Source: Paenibacillus sp. J5C2022 (GTDB lineage: Bacteria; Bacillota; Bacilli; Paenibacillales; Paenibacillaceae). From it: DNA of 64,000 nucleotides. The stretch is from the NCBI RefSeq assembly GCF_025567625.1, contig NZ_JAOQJC010000010.1, forward strand, positions 124,001 to 188,000. The letters run 5' to 3'. The translations under genes were made by a program, and so were the position numbers. Shown here piece by piece: positions 8,230 to 17,483 of the stretch. Numbering within the stretch: the stretch's first letter is position 1; each line of letters opens with the position of its first letter. Below the pieces are notes generated by a model. That model saw nothing but the letters and a program-made list of their open reading frames with translations. It was not told the origin of the DNA and did not search any database.

Positions 8230-8988
8230 ATGCTGACAATGCTGGTTGTCGACGACGACAAGTTCGAGCGAGAAGGCGTGAAATTCCTGGTGGATAAGTA
8301 CGGTCTGAACACGGCAATCGTTGAAGCGGACAGCGGTGAGAGCGCGCTTGCATATATGGAACAGAACGAGGTGGATATTCTGTTCACGGACATCCGCATG
8401 CGGGAGATGGATGGACTTACGCTGGCCGAGAAAGTGCGGGATATGGGCCGGCAGACCAAAGTCATTTTTATGAGCGCATACGGCGAGTTCGAATATGCGA
8501 AGCGCGCCATACATTTGAAAGCGGTTCAATATATTTTGAAGCCGGTGCAAGTCTCGGAATTCGTCAACGTCGTAACCGAAGTGATCCGCATGTGCGAGGA
8601 GGAACGCCAATCGCGCAACACTGCGAGGCTGCACGGGTCATCGGGAACGGCTCCGAAGGCCGACGAGGGGCTATCGAAGGCGATCGAGCAGGTCGTTCGC
8701 ATTGTTGAGGAACGATACGCTTCCGATTTGTCGCTGGAAGGGCTCGCCGAGCAAGTGTACTTGTCGCCCAACTATTTGAGCCACTTGTTCAAGAAGGAGA
8801 AGAAGATAAGCGTCAATAAATATATCACGCTATTCCGCATGAACAAGGCCGAGGAGCTGCTAAGAACGACCAATCGCAAAATTGTCGATATTGCCCGGGA
8901 TGTCGGCTATCATAACTTTCCTTACTTCAGCTCTCTGTTCAAAAACCGCTTCGGCGTATCTCCGTCCCAGTACCGGGAAGAGGCCTAA
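8230..8988 (+). CDS. AraC-type response regulator (short form)
   Basis: A 252-residue regulator. ATG 8230 is chosen over GTG 8218 because GGAAGGTG overlaps the latter and lies 9 bases before the former. Residues 3-120 are a receiver domain with Asp8-Asp9-Asp10 acidic pocket, phosphoacceptor Asp54 in LFTDIRM and the conserved LKP lysine. Residues about 150-250 carry two AraC helix-turn-helix motifs ending in FGVSPSQYR. Unlike the other two regulators of this type in the window (531 residues each) it lacks the long middle domain. It overlaps nothing, and the kinase gene starts 3 bases after its stop, so they form a pair. It probably activates the importer genes at 10881-14410. Confidence 0.88.
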   Translation: MLTMLVVDDDKFEREGVKFLVDKYGLNTAIVEADSGESALAYMEQNEVDILFTDIRMREMDGLTLAEKVRDMGRQTKVIFMSAYGEFEYAKRAIHLKAVQYILKPVQVSEFVNVVTEVIRMCEEERQSRNTARLHGSSGTAPKADEGLSKAIEQVVRIVEERYASDLSLEGLAEQVYLSPNYLSHLFKKEKKISVNKYITLFRMNKAEELLRTTNRKIVDIARDVGYHNFPYFSSLFKNRFGVSPSQYREEA

Positions 8989-8991
8989 GCG

Positions 8992-10704
8992 ATGATACGG
9001 GCAGTATATCGCTATTTCAACCATTTGAGATTTAATCGGAAGCTGTTTCTCTCCTACTTGCTCGTCGTGATCATTCCCGTATCCGTATTGGGCGCATATG
9101 CTTACTGGCAATCCAAGACAATGCTGAACATGCAGATGCTGCAGGGGCTGGACAAGACTGTGAGCACTGTATCTGAGAGCATGAGCCGTTCGACCGGTCA
9201 ATATAATCATCTCCTTCGCTCGATGCTGTTCAACGGGACGTTCCAGAAGATCGTCACGAACGATTATATTGATCTCGTCAACTTGTCCCGCGATCTGCAG
9301 TCGTATTTATCGCCTTACGTCACCATGATAGCCAATCTGGATCAGGATGTGGAGAAGGTGACTGTCTATGCGCAAGGCGATGTGCCGGAGTATGGCAATC
9401 TGGTGCAGTCCGCCGGCAGGGTGCGGGAGGAATGGTGGTACGACGAGGCCACCGAAGGGACAGGCAGCGAAATCCGCTGGTTTTATGACGGAGAAATTTT
9501 CGCAACGGGAACGTTTCCCATTCTATTCTCACCGGACCGTCACTTTGTCTATATGCGAATCAATGAAGACAGCTTCTTCAAGCCGGTGTCAGAGCTGACG
9601 AATGAATACGGGATTGCCATTGTCGACCAAGAGAATCAGATTCTGTACGGCAACTATGGCGAGTGGGGATTGGCGGCCGATGACATCGCGGGATTGATTG
9701 GCCTGCATGACAGGGAAATCCTGATCGACGGGAAGGAATTTCTTCTTGTCAGCAAGCAAGTGGAGCATGCCGGCTGGACGATTTATTGCTTCGTGCCGAT
9801 TGCGCAGGTGGCATCCGATGCGGGCTCGATTATTCGCGCCACCCTAGTCATTATTGGCGTATGCATGATCACTTTGCTTGCCATTATTACGATATTCTCG
9901 AAGACGATGCTCAGACGGATATACAAGCTGAATTCCTTGATGAAGCGGGTAGAGGTCGGCAACACCAATATCAGGATATCGAGCGATTCCAAGGACGAGA
10001 TCGGACAATTGACGAATCAGTTCGGCCATATGCTTGTGCGCTTCAACGCTTTGATTGAGGAGTCTTACCGGAGCAAGATCAAGCAGCAGGAAGCTGAGAT
10101 GAAAGCGCTTCAGTGGCAGATTAACCCCCATTTTCTTTACAATACGTTGTCGTTTATTAACTGGCAGGCGTTAAGGAACGGCGCAGAGGATATCAGCCAG
10201 GTCGTTACGGCTATGGCCAGGTTTTACCGGACGGCGCTTAATCGGGGCCATAACATGATTACGGTTCGAGACGAGCTGGACAATATTATGTCCTATATTG
10301 AGATCGTACAAGTGATGAGCGAATATCGGTTCGATGTGGAGTACCGGTTCGACGAAGCGGTGTACGAGTACTCGACCATTAATTTGATTCTTCAACCGCT
10401 TGCCGAGAACGCAATCAAGCATGGCATTAAGCAGAAGCGAGAGGGAAGCGGCCTGTTGAAGGTAAGCGCCAGACTGGTCGGAGAGACGATCGTCTTTGAT
10501 ATCGAAGATAACGGACCGGGCATGTCGCCGGAGACTGCGGATGCGATATTGTCGATGAACTCTTCCGGTTACGGGCTGAAGAACGTGCATGAACGATTGC
10601 AGCTGCTGTTCGGAGCGGCCTTCGGCGTATCCGTTCATAGCCGGCTTGGAGAGGGTACATTGATGCGAATCACCTGTCCGCAGTATAAAACAGGTTCAAG
10701 TTGA
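8992..10704 (+). CDS. YesM-type sensor histidine kinase
   Basis: A 570-residue membrane kinase. A transmembrane helix at about residues 18-38 and another at about 282-305 enclose an extracellular double-Cache-like sensor region. A HAMP linker follows, then the His_kinase domain with the phosphoacceptor His380 in INPHFLYN. The C-terminal HATPase segment has NLILQPLAENAIKHGI and DNGPGM. Family members sense extracellular sugars, often together with a binding protein, and phosphorylate an AraC-type regulator. A strong terminator follows, separating it from the importer genes. Confidence 0.88.
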   Translation: MIRAVYRYFNHLRFNRKLFLSYLLVVIIPVSVLGAYAYWQSKTMLNMQMLQGLDKTVSTVSESMSRSTGQYNHLLRSMLFNGTFQKIVTNDYIDLVNLSRDLQSYLSPYVTMIANLDQDVEKVTVYAQGDVPEYGNLVQSAGRVREEWWYDEATEGTGSEIRWFYDGEIFATGTFPILFSPDRHFVYMRINEDSFFKPVSELTNEYGIAIVDQENQILYGNYGEWGLAADDIAGLIGLHDREILIDGKEFLLVSKQVEHAGWTIYCFVPIAQVASDAGSIIRATLVIIGVCMITLLAIITIFSKTMLRRIYKLNSLMKRVEVGNTNIRISSDSKDEIGQLTNQFGHMLVRFNALIEESYRSKIKQQEAEMKALQWQINPHFLYNTLSFINWQALRNGAEDISQVVTAMARFYRTALNRGHNMITVRDELDNIMSYIEIVQVMSEYRFDVEYRFDEAVYEYSTINLILQPLAENAIKHGIKQKREGSGLLKVSARLVGETIVFDIEDNGPGMSPETADAILSMNSSGYGLKNVHERLQLLFGAAFGVSVHSRLGEGTLMRITCPQYKTGSS

Positions 10705-10728
10705 ATAAGAGGGTATAGCGAGATTCGA

Positions 10729-10760
10729 GAAATCTGCCTTTTCGGGCAGATTTTTTTCTT
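10729..10760 (+). terminator. Rho-independent terminator
   Basis: A perfect nine-pair stem, AAATCTGCC with GGCAGATTT, encloses a short loop and runs into seven T residues. It ends the two-component transcript. Confidence 0.85.
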
Positions 10761-10880
10761 TTCTCCAAAACGCGTAAAATACTGAATCATTTCAGAAGGA
10801 TTTGATAATTTCATCGGAGATCGTCTGTGATAAAGTTTGAAGTGAACAAGAAAGCGCTAACATTAGAGGGGGGAGTGCCT

Positions 10881-11831
10881 ATGCAGCTGGGAACAGCACC
10901 GCAGCCAATCAAGCGGCTCATGAAAGGGGAGAGGCGAAAAAAGATCAGACAATACCGTATTTTGTTTATGATGCTGATACCGGCCGTTGTCTACTTTACC
11001 GTGTTTCACTATTTGCCGATGTACGGGGTGCTGCTGGCATTCAAGGATTTCAAAATTACGCAAGGCATACTGAGCAGCCCTTGGGCGGGATTCCATCACT
11101 TTACCACCATTCTTCACGATTCTTATTTCTATACGGTGCTAAAAAACACGATCGTCATCAGCGTATACAAGCTCGTATTCGGATTTCCGGTACCCATTCT
11201 ATTCGCGCTGCTGCTTAGCGAGATGACGAGTGTCAAGTTTAAAAAAATGGTGCAGACCGTTTCCTACTTGCCGCACTTTATATCCTGGGTTGTATTGGCC
11301 GGCATTTTTTTTACGATTTTCTCGCTCGACGGACCAGTGAACGGCATCATCAAGCTGTTCGGCGGCGACCCGCTGCTCTTCTTGGCAGATGACCGCTATT
11401 TCCGTACCATTCTGGTCGTTACGCATATTTTTCAAGGGTTCGGCTGGGGCTCCATTATTTACTTTGCCGCATTGTCGAATATCGACCCTCAACTGCACGA
11501 AGCGGCCGTTATGGATGGCGCCGGAAGATTCAAGCGAATGTATTACATCTCGATTCCGATGCTTACACCCGTCATTGCGATCATGCTGATCTTGTCCATG
11601 TCGGGCATACTGGATGCGGGCTTCGATCAAATATTCAATATGTACAATGTGAAAGTATACAACGTAGCCGATATTATCGATACTTACGTCTATCGCAAAG
11701 GGCTTGTCGAGATGAGCTACAGCTATGCGACGGCGGTCGGATTGTTCAAATCGGTTGTCGCGCTGCTGCTGATTCTTGCCGTGAACAAGGCGGTGAAGCT
11801 CATCGGCGGCAAGGAGCACGCTCTGTGGTAA
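10881..11831 (+). CDS. Sugar ABC transporter permease, LplB type
   Basis: A 316-residue inner-membrane protein. ATG 10881 has GAGGGGGGAG 6 bases before it; an upstream GTG at 10827 lacks this. Six hydrophobic helices are visible. The N-terminal motif FHYLPMYGVLLAFKDFK is typical of LplB-type permeases, and EAAVMDGAGRFKRMYYI is the EAA loop that contacts the ATPase. It pairs with the permease at 11857 and the lipoprotein at 12800 to form an oligosaccharide importer. No ATPase gene is present; such importers usually share an MsmX-like ATPase encoded elsewhere. Confidence 0.9.
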   Translation: MQLGTAPQPIKRLMKGERRKKIRQYRILFMMLIPAVVYFTVFHYLPMYGVLLAFKDFKITQGILSSPWAGFHHFTTILHDSYFYTVLKNTIVISVYKLVFGFPVPILFALLLSEMTSVKFKKMVQTVSYLPHFISWVVLAGIFFTIFSLDGPVNGIIKLFGGDPLLFLADDRYFRTILVVTHIFQGFGWGSIIYFAALSNIDPQLHEAAVMDGAGRFKRMYYISIPMLTPVIAIMLILSMSGILDAGFDQIFNMYNVKVYNVADIIDTYVYRKGLVEMSYSYATAVGLFKSVVALLLILAVNKAVKLIGGKEHALW

Positions 11832-11856
11832 TCATAACCGGCAAGGAGAGAAAGCG

Positions 11857-12753
11857 ATGATTCATACGAAGAAAACAACCGGCGATCGCCTCATTGACGT
11901 CTGGCTGGCGATCATTCTGGCGGGCATCGCGCTCATTACCCTTTATCCGTTCTGGACGCAAGTTGTCATCTCGCTGGATGGGGCCGGCGCCGACAGCGCA
12001 GCTTATTCTTCCGGAGTGATTCTGTTCCCGAGCGAACTGACATTCGAAAGCTATAAGCTGGCTTTTCAGTTCGATGCGCTATGGACCGGTTACCGGAATA
12101 CGATCGTACGGACCGTATTGGGGGTTGCACTATCTGTCTGCTTGACGTCCATTACGGCTTATCCGCTTGCCAAGAGCGACCTGCCGTTCAATCGCGCGAT
12201 AACCGGCTTCATCTTGTTCACTATGCTGTTCTCCGGCGGGATGATTCCGATTTACTTACTGATCAAAGAGCTGAATATGCTCAATACGATCTGGGCACTG
12301 GTTATTCCGACGGCGATCGGAGCGTTCAACGTGTTGATTATGCGGAATTTCTTCCGCGGTATTCCCGGGGAGGTCGAGGAGTCGGCCAGAGTGGACGGAG
12401 CAGGCTACTTCCGAATTTTTCTGCTGATCATCTTGCCGTTATCCAAGCCCGTCCTGGCGACAATTGCGTTGTGGGTAGCCGTCGGCCATTGGAACGCCTG
12501 GTTCGACAGCATGATCTATGTGACAGATCCCGATAAGCAAGTTCTCCAGATTGTGCTGCGCAAAATTATTATTCAGAACAACATGGCTGACATTAACAGC
12601 GTCATTCAAAACATCGGAAAGACAACGGTGTTCTCCGGCAGGCAGCTGCAAGCGACGGTCGTCATGTTTTCGATCATCCCGATGCTGATCGTCTATCCGT
12701 TCATCCAGAAGTATTTCGTGAAGGGCGTCATGATCGGCGCAATCAAAGGCTAG
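11857..12753 (+). CDS. Sugar ABC transporter permease, YtcP/LplC type
   Basis: A 298-residue permease with six predicted membrane helices; AGGAGAGAAAG precedes ATG 11857. The EAA loop is EESARVDGAGYFRIFLLIILP. The C-terminus ends YFVKGVMIGAIKG, the characteristic ending of YtcP/LplC partners, also seen in the two other copies in this window. It forms the second half of the importer channel with the protein encoded 25 bases upstream. Confidence 0.9.
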   Translation: MIHTKKTTGDRLIDVWLAIILAGIALITLYPFWTQVVISLDGAGADSAAYSSGVILFPSELTFESYKLAFQFDALWTGYRNTIVRTVLGVALSVCLTSITAYPLAKSDLPFNRAITGFILFTMLFSGGMIPIYLLIKELNMLNTIWALVIPTAIGAFNVLIMRNFFRGIPGEVEESARVDGAGYFRIFLLIILPLSKPVLATIALWVAVGHWNAWFDSMIYVTDPDKQVLQIVLRKIIIQNNMADINSVIQNIGKTTVFSGRQLQATVVMFSIIPMLIVYPFIQKYFVKGVMIGAIKG

Positions 12754-12799
12754 TACATGCACGGCAATCCATGAATGAAAAGAAGAAAGGGTGGTTCGA

Positions 12800-14410
12800 G
12801 TGAATAAAATAATCAAGTGGCAGTCATTGCTGTGTTATGTCATGATCGTATCCTTGCTGGCGGCATGCAGCGGCAATGCGGGGGAGAAGTCCGGCGGCTC
12901 CGGCTCGGATAATCGTCCTGCGAATACAGGAAAGGGCGAAGAGCAAGCGGCGGAGAAGACGAAGCTGACCTTCTGGAATCTGGATGAGAATGTAACGGAG
13001 TCGGCCGGACTCAGTTATGTGGAAGAGAAGTTCGATGTAGAGATCGGCTTCATTAACGCTTCGCGGGAAGCGATGAAGGAGACGCTGAACTTGAAAATCG
13101 CTTCCGGCGAAATTCCGGACTGGTGGAAAGAACCGTCGTTCACAGACTATGACAAATTCCTGCAGCAGGAAGTGGCGGCGGAAATTCCGCAAGAGCTTAT
13201 TGAAGAGCATATGCCGAAATATATGGAATGGCTGAAGCGATTCCTCGGCGAAGACCCGTTCAAGTATGTGAGAAGAGACGGAAAGATCTATGGGCTGCCT
13301 GTCATCTGGGATATCGGCATGGACGGACTGGGCCTGGCATTTCGTGAAGACTGGCTCAAGAACGTCGGTATCGACAAAACGCCGGAAACGATCGAAGAGA
13401 TGGAAATCGCCTTAACCAAGTTCCGGCATGATGATCCCGACGGGAACGGCAAGAAGGACACGTACGGCATAACGGCCCAAGGCTCCAACATCGAAGCGAT
13501 ATTCAGCTCCGTATTCGGCGCATACGATGCGTATCCGAACATCTTCCGGGAGAAAGACGGGCAGATCGTGCGGGGAGAGATCGAACCGGGGGCGAAGCAA
13601 GCGCTTGAAGTATTGCATCGCTGGTACCAGAATGAATTGATCGATCCCGAGTTCGTCGTGAACAAGGGCGAGAATGTAGAGGACAAGATGATGACGGATA
13701 AGATCGGCGCCATTGAGTACTACTGGTGGGCTTTCCTGCCCGGCAGCGCTTTCCTCGGGGGCGAGCAGTGGTACGACAAGCTGAAGAGCAAGCATTCCGA
13801 CTTCAACTTTGCCATTACCGGCGGAGTGAAGGGGCCAGACGGCAGCTACGGGCTGTCGCAATACAATCCGGCATTCGCCTCCGGCGTCATGTTCGGCAAG
13901 CAGCTGGCGGACGACCGCGACAAGATGATCAAGTATATGCAAGTATTCGAAGCCAGCCAGTTCGATCCGGAGACGTATGAGATGTTGAACTTCGGCGTGA
14001 AGGATACCCATTGGAAGTTGTCCGATCAGGGGACGGTTGAATTTATAGCGCCATATACCGATGAGGATGAGCGAAAGAAAGCGGGACTGGTCGGTTATTC
14101 CATGGCAGGCTCGTTCAACGATTACGAGTTCCAGACTTCCTATACGTCGGATAAGGAATTGCGGCAGCTGGCGCAGCAGACCCGTGAAGCGATGACGAGA
14201 AATATCGATATTCTCGCTCCTTTCAACAAGCCTGTCTATAACGAAGTGCAGGATAAGCTGGAGCAGTATACGCTTCAGACCTTCATCGACTTCATTACCG
14301 GGCGCAAGTCGCTGGCTGAGTTCGACGACTTCATAGCGGATTGGAAGAAGAATGGCGGAGACAAGGTGCTGGAGGAAGCTCAGCAAGTGTACGAGGAGTA
14401 CTTAAAGTAA
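12800..14410 (+). CDS. Extracellular sugar-binding lipoprotein, LplA type
   Basis: A 536-residue family 1 solute-binding lipoprotein. GTG 12800 is preferred to GTG 12791, which overlaps the ribosome site GAAAGGGTGG. The signal peptide ends at Cys23 in LLAAC. The mature protein contains DDPDGNGKKDTYG, an EF-hand-like calcium loop found in this subfamily, and a tryptophan/tyrosine-rich ligand region. It is the capture component for the permeases at 10881 and 11857. The ligand is unknown, but the next gene encodes a large probable hydrolase 37 bases downstream, so it is likely an oligosaccharide that this enzyme cuts. Confidence 0.9.
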   Translation: MNKIIKWQSLLCYVMIVSLLAACSGNAGEKSGGSGSDNRPANTGKGEEQAAEKTKLTFWNLDENVTESAGLSYVEEKFDVEIGFINASREAMKETLNLKIASGEIPDWWKEPSFTDYDKFLQQEVAAEIPQELIEEHMPKYMEWLKRFLGEDPFKYVRRDGKIYGLPVIWDIGMDGLGLAFREDWLKNVGIDKTPETIEEMEIALTKFRHDDPDGNGKKDTYGITAQGSNIEAIFSSVFGAYDAYPNIFREKDGQIVRGEIEPGAKQALEVLHRWYQNELIDPEFVVNKGENVEDKMMTDKIGAIEYYWWAFLPGSAFLGGEQWYDKLKSKHSDFNFAITGGVKGPDGSYGLSQYNPAFASGVMFGKQLADDRDKMIKYMQVFEASQFDPETYEMLNFGVKDTHWKLSDQGTVEFIAPYTDEDERKKAGLVGYSMAGSFNDYEFQTSYTSDKELRQLAQQTREAMTRNIDILAPFNKPVYNEVQDKLEQYTLQTFIDFITGRKSLAEFDDFIADWKKNGGDKVLEEAQQVYEEYLK

Positions 14411-14447
14411 TCCAATTGATGACAGAAGCGGGGAGTGGGGAGACACT

Positions 14448-16859
14448 ATGCATATACAAGCGGGAAAGCTGCTCATACGGCTGAATGAAGCCGGGGAAAT
14501 CGTGGAATGGCAGGATGCGGACAGCGGCCGGGAGCTGCGGTCCGGCAAGCGTGGCTTGCCATTCATCCGGGCGGCCGTAGCAGGCAAGACGGAATTGCCG
14601 ACGTCCATGAGCTATGCGGAAGAAGTGGATACGCTCACCTTCGTGTTCGCCGAATGCGGCGCGAGAATCGACATTGCCGTTACGATCCGGGACCGTTATG
14701 CCGCCTTTCGAGTCAGCGGGATAGCGGGAGAGGAGCCGGATGCGATCATCTGGGGACCTTATATGTCCTCTCTGAGCGGCTCGATCGGGGAGTCGGTCGG
14801 CGTCGTGCATGACGGGCAGTTCGCATGCGGCATACAAGCATTGAACGCGAAGACGATCGGAGGCTGGCCCGTCGAGCTGGATCGGCTGGAAGGCGTGCAG
14901 GATACCTATTCAGGCAGCGATGCCGGCATGCCGGACCCCGACAGCAGGAAGCCTTCGGACAATAAATTCAAATACGAGGTGTGCGCGGCTTGGCCAACCG
15001 GCGACGGCAGCATGCTGCAGGCTTACGCCAGAAATCGTACGCGGGCTGCACGACGGAAAGTGTGGAACTTGCCGGATATCCCGGTGGCGCCTATCGAGGG
15101 AGAAGATGCGTTTATTGCAGGAACGGGAATTGCCTTGTTCGGAAGCCGGTTCGTGGATGTGCTGCATACGATTGAGGATATCGAGTTGGGAGAGGGACTT
15201 CCTCATCCGATGATTGAAGGCGTATGGGGGAAGACGTCTCCAGCAGCGAATCAATCGTATCTCATTACCGACTTCACGGAGCAGACGATCTCCGATGCCG
15301 TCCGCTACGCCCGTATGGCCAATCTCTCATATGTGTACCATCCGGACCCGTTCAGCGAGTGGGGACACTTCACTCTGAAGCCGGGCAGCTTCCCGAACGG
15401 GGATGAAGGCTTGCGGGCTTGCGTCGACTATGCGGCGGGCGAAGGGGTGAAGGTAGGCGTCCATACGTTGTCCAACTTCACGACGCTCAATGATCCATAT
15501 GTCACGCCCAAGCCTTCGCGAGATCTGCAGACGGTGGGAAGCGCATCGCTTGTCGCGGACGTTCATGAGACGAGCGATGAATGGGAAGTGGATGATCCCG
15601 GGCCGTTCACTGTCGCCTTGTTCCGCCGCTCCGCACGCATCGGAGATGAGATTATTGAGTATGCCGGCGTGTCGGAATCGGCTCCGTGGAAGCTTCTCGG
15701 CGTGAAGCGCGGAGCTAACGGCACTATGGTGTCGGCGCATCAGGCGGGCTTGGCGATTGAGCGATTATGGGATCATCCCTACGACGTCTTCTTCCCGAAT
15801 CATCAATTGCAGGATCGATATAGCGATCGCATTGCCGGACTGTTCGCGAAGACGGGGCTGAAGCAGATATCGTTCGACGGCCTGGAAGGCGTATACGCCA
15901 CCGGACAGGACGGCTACGGCGTGAATCGCTTCGTCCAGCGGTGCCATGAGGGCTGGGGCGACGAAGTCATTAACGATGCCAGCATCGTAGTTCCGAATTA
16001 CTTGTGGCATATCTTCACGCGATTCAACTGGGGAGAGCCTTGGGGGGCCGCTACCCGCGAGGGGCAACTGGAATGGCGGCTGAGCAATCAGCGTTATTTC
16101 CAACGGAATTTCATTCCGCCGATGCTGGGCTGGTTCCTTATTCGGGCCCATTCCGAGCGTTTCCAGGCGACGCAGCTGGATGAGATCGAATGGGTGCTGT
16201 CGAAGGCAGCGGGCTTCGGGGCAGGCTTCGCGCTCGTCGCCGATCTTGCCGTATGGAAGCGTATCGGCAACGGCGAAGCGTTGCTTCGCGCGGTGCGCGA
16301 ATGGGAGTTGGCCCGGCATGCGAATGCATTCACGCAGGAGCAGCGGGAACGTCTTCAAGATCCCAGGGGAGACTGGCATCTTGAAGCGGTGAGTGAAGGG
16401 ACATGGAAGCTGTATCCCGTTCATTACTCGCAGCCGCTGGAGTGCGACCCGCAGGAACTGCAGCCGGGGCAGCCGGGAGGAGCGGACTGGGCGTATTTCA
16501 ACCCGTACGACTCCCAATCGTTGGCGTTCTGCTTGCGCGTGAACGCTTCGTACGGCAATGACGATGCATCGATCCTCCGGCCGACCTTCTATACGAACGG
16601 CGCCTATATGACATTCGATACGGAAGTCGGGGCGAATCAGTATCTCGTATGCGACGGCGACCGGACGGGCCGCATCTACGATCTGAACTGGAATCTGCTG
16701 TCCGAGGTGCGGGCGGATGCGGATGTTCCGACGCTTCGGGGCGGCGGCCAGACGTTGTCGTTCAGCTGCAAGTTCACGGGCGACCCCAAGCCGGTTGTCA
16801 GCGTCAGGGTGTCTGTGAAGGGGCGGGCGGAGCTTGTGCAAGCCAAGGTTACCACTTAG
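14448..16859 (+). CDS. Large uncharacterised hydrolase candidate (TIM-barrel glycosidase-like)
   Basis: An 803-residue protein with no signal peptide, so probably cytoplasmic; GGGGAGTGGGGAG lies 7 bases before the ATG. I do not recognise the family with confidence. The N-terminal ~230 residues look like a beta-sandwich (LLIRLNEAGEIVEWQD). A middle region with alternating hydrophobic strands and glycine turns (GVWGKTSPAANQSYLITDF, GVKVGVHTLSNF, LKQISFDGLEGVYATG) resembles a TIM barrel. The Asp in QISFDGLEG is in a position like the nucleophile of GH31/GH36-type enzymes; this is inference. The C-terminal 150 residues look like another beta-domain. It is the last gene of the importer operon. It could also be a lyase or epimerase. 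Confidence 0.6.
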   Translation: MHIQAGKLLIRLNEAGEIVEWQDADSGRELRSGKRGLPFIRAAVAGKTELPTSMSYAEEVDTLTFVFAECGARIDIAVTIRDRYAAFRVSGIAGEEPDAIIWGPYMSSLSGSIGESVGVVHDGQFACGIQALNAKTIGGWPVELDRLEGVQDTYSGSDAGMPDPDSRKPSDNKFKYEVCAAWPTGDGSMLQAYARNRTRAARRKVWNLPDIPVAPIEGEDAFIAGTGIALFGSRFVDVLHTIEDIELGEGLPHPMIEGVWGKTSPAANQSYLITDFTEQTISDAVRYARMANLSYVYHPDPFSEWGHFTLKPGSFPNGDEGLRACVDYAAGEGVKVGVHTLSNFTTLNDPYVTPKPSRDLQTVGSASLVADVHETSDEWEVDDPGPFTVALFRRSARIGDEIIEYAGVSESAPWKLLGVKRGANGTMVSAHQAGLAIERLWDHPYDVFFPNHQLQDRYSDRIAGLFAKTGLKQISFDGLEGVYATGQDGYGVNRFVQRCHEGWGDEVINDASIVVPNYLWHIFTRFNWGEPWGAATREGQLEWRLSNQRYFQRNFIPPMLGWFLIRAHSERFQATQLDEIEWVLSKAAGFGAGFALVADLAVWKRIGNGEALLRAVREWELARHANAFTQEQRERLQDPRGDWHLEAVSEGTWKLYPVHYSQPLECDPQELQPGQPGGADWAYFNPYDSQSLAFCLRVNASYGNDDASILRPTFYTNGAYMTFDTEVGANQYLVCDGDRTGRIYDLNWNLLSEVRADADVPTLRGGGQTLSFSCKFTGDPKPVVSVRVSVKGRAELVQAKVTT

Positions 16860-16870
16860 GTCCATTCAGT

Positions 16871-17320
16871 ACGAGGCACGCTTGGCGGGGCTATGTGAGC
16901 AAAATGAGCGATAGCGCAGACTTTTCTCTATTTTTCCGATTCTATGTGATCATTTTGAGCGATAGCTCCTACTTTTCGGCGGTACAAGGCACGCTTGGCG
17001 GGGCTATGTGAGCAAAATGAGCGATAGCGCAGACTTTTCTCTATTTTTTCGATTCTATGTGACCATTTTGAGCGATAGCTCCTACTTTTCGGCGGTACAA
17101 GGCACGCTTGACGGGGCTATGTGAGCAAAATGAGCGATAGCGCAGACTTTTCTCTATTTTTCCGATTCTATGTGACCATTTTGAGCGATAGCTCCTACTT
17201 TTCGGCGGTACAAGGCACGCTTGGCGGGGCTATGTGAGCAAAATGAGCGATAGCGCAGACTTTTCTCTCTTTTTCCGATTCTATGTGATCATTTTGAGCG
17301 ATAACCCCTTACTTTTATTC
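16871..17320 (+). repeat. Modular tandem repeat array 1 (period 113 = 51 + 62)
   Basis: Four copies of a 113-base unit begin at 16875, 16988, 17101 and 17214. Each unit contains two related cores that begin CTATGTGA at spacings of 51 then 62 bases. The first core continues GCAAAATGAGCGATAGCGC, the second YCATTTTGAGCGATAGCTC. The array starts 12 bases after the stop codon of the 803-residue gene and ends at a terminator. The same module lengths and sequences occur at 54745-55370. No gene is seen within it. Confidence 0.9.
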
Positions 17321-17321
17321 A

Positions 17322-17363
17322 TAACGCATAACGGCTATTAAAGGCCGTTATGCGTATTTTTTG
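17322..17363 (+). terminator. Rho-independent terminator after repeat array 1
   Basis: A perfect 12-pair stem, ACGCATAACGGC with GCCGTTATGCGT, has an 8-base loop and a T-run at 17357-17362. It closes the importer/hydrolase transcript after the repeat array. Confidence 0.85.
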
Positions 17364-17483
17364 TTTCTTCAGGAAGTCATAATACTACGCAAAATCTTAC
17401 GATTTTCATCTATAATCTTTCGGCACCTATCCGTACAATAGCATTGCGGTTCAAATCAAATGTTGAATTGGGGGATGATTTGT

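Noticed and set aside
15765-16865. Long minus-strand open frame opposite the 803-residue gene
   Set aside because: Antisense frames of this size are common in G+C-rich coding regions; the composition is Arg/His/Pro-rich and it lacks domain features, whereas the plus strand has a clear start and operon context.
16871-17320. Repeat array 1 as a CRISPR array
   Set aside because: The segments between cores are repeated too, cores are not separated by unique spacers, and no cas genes are nearby.
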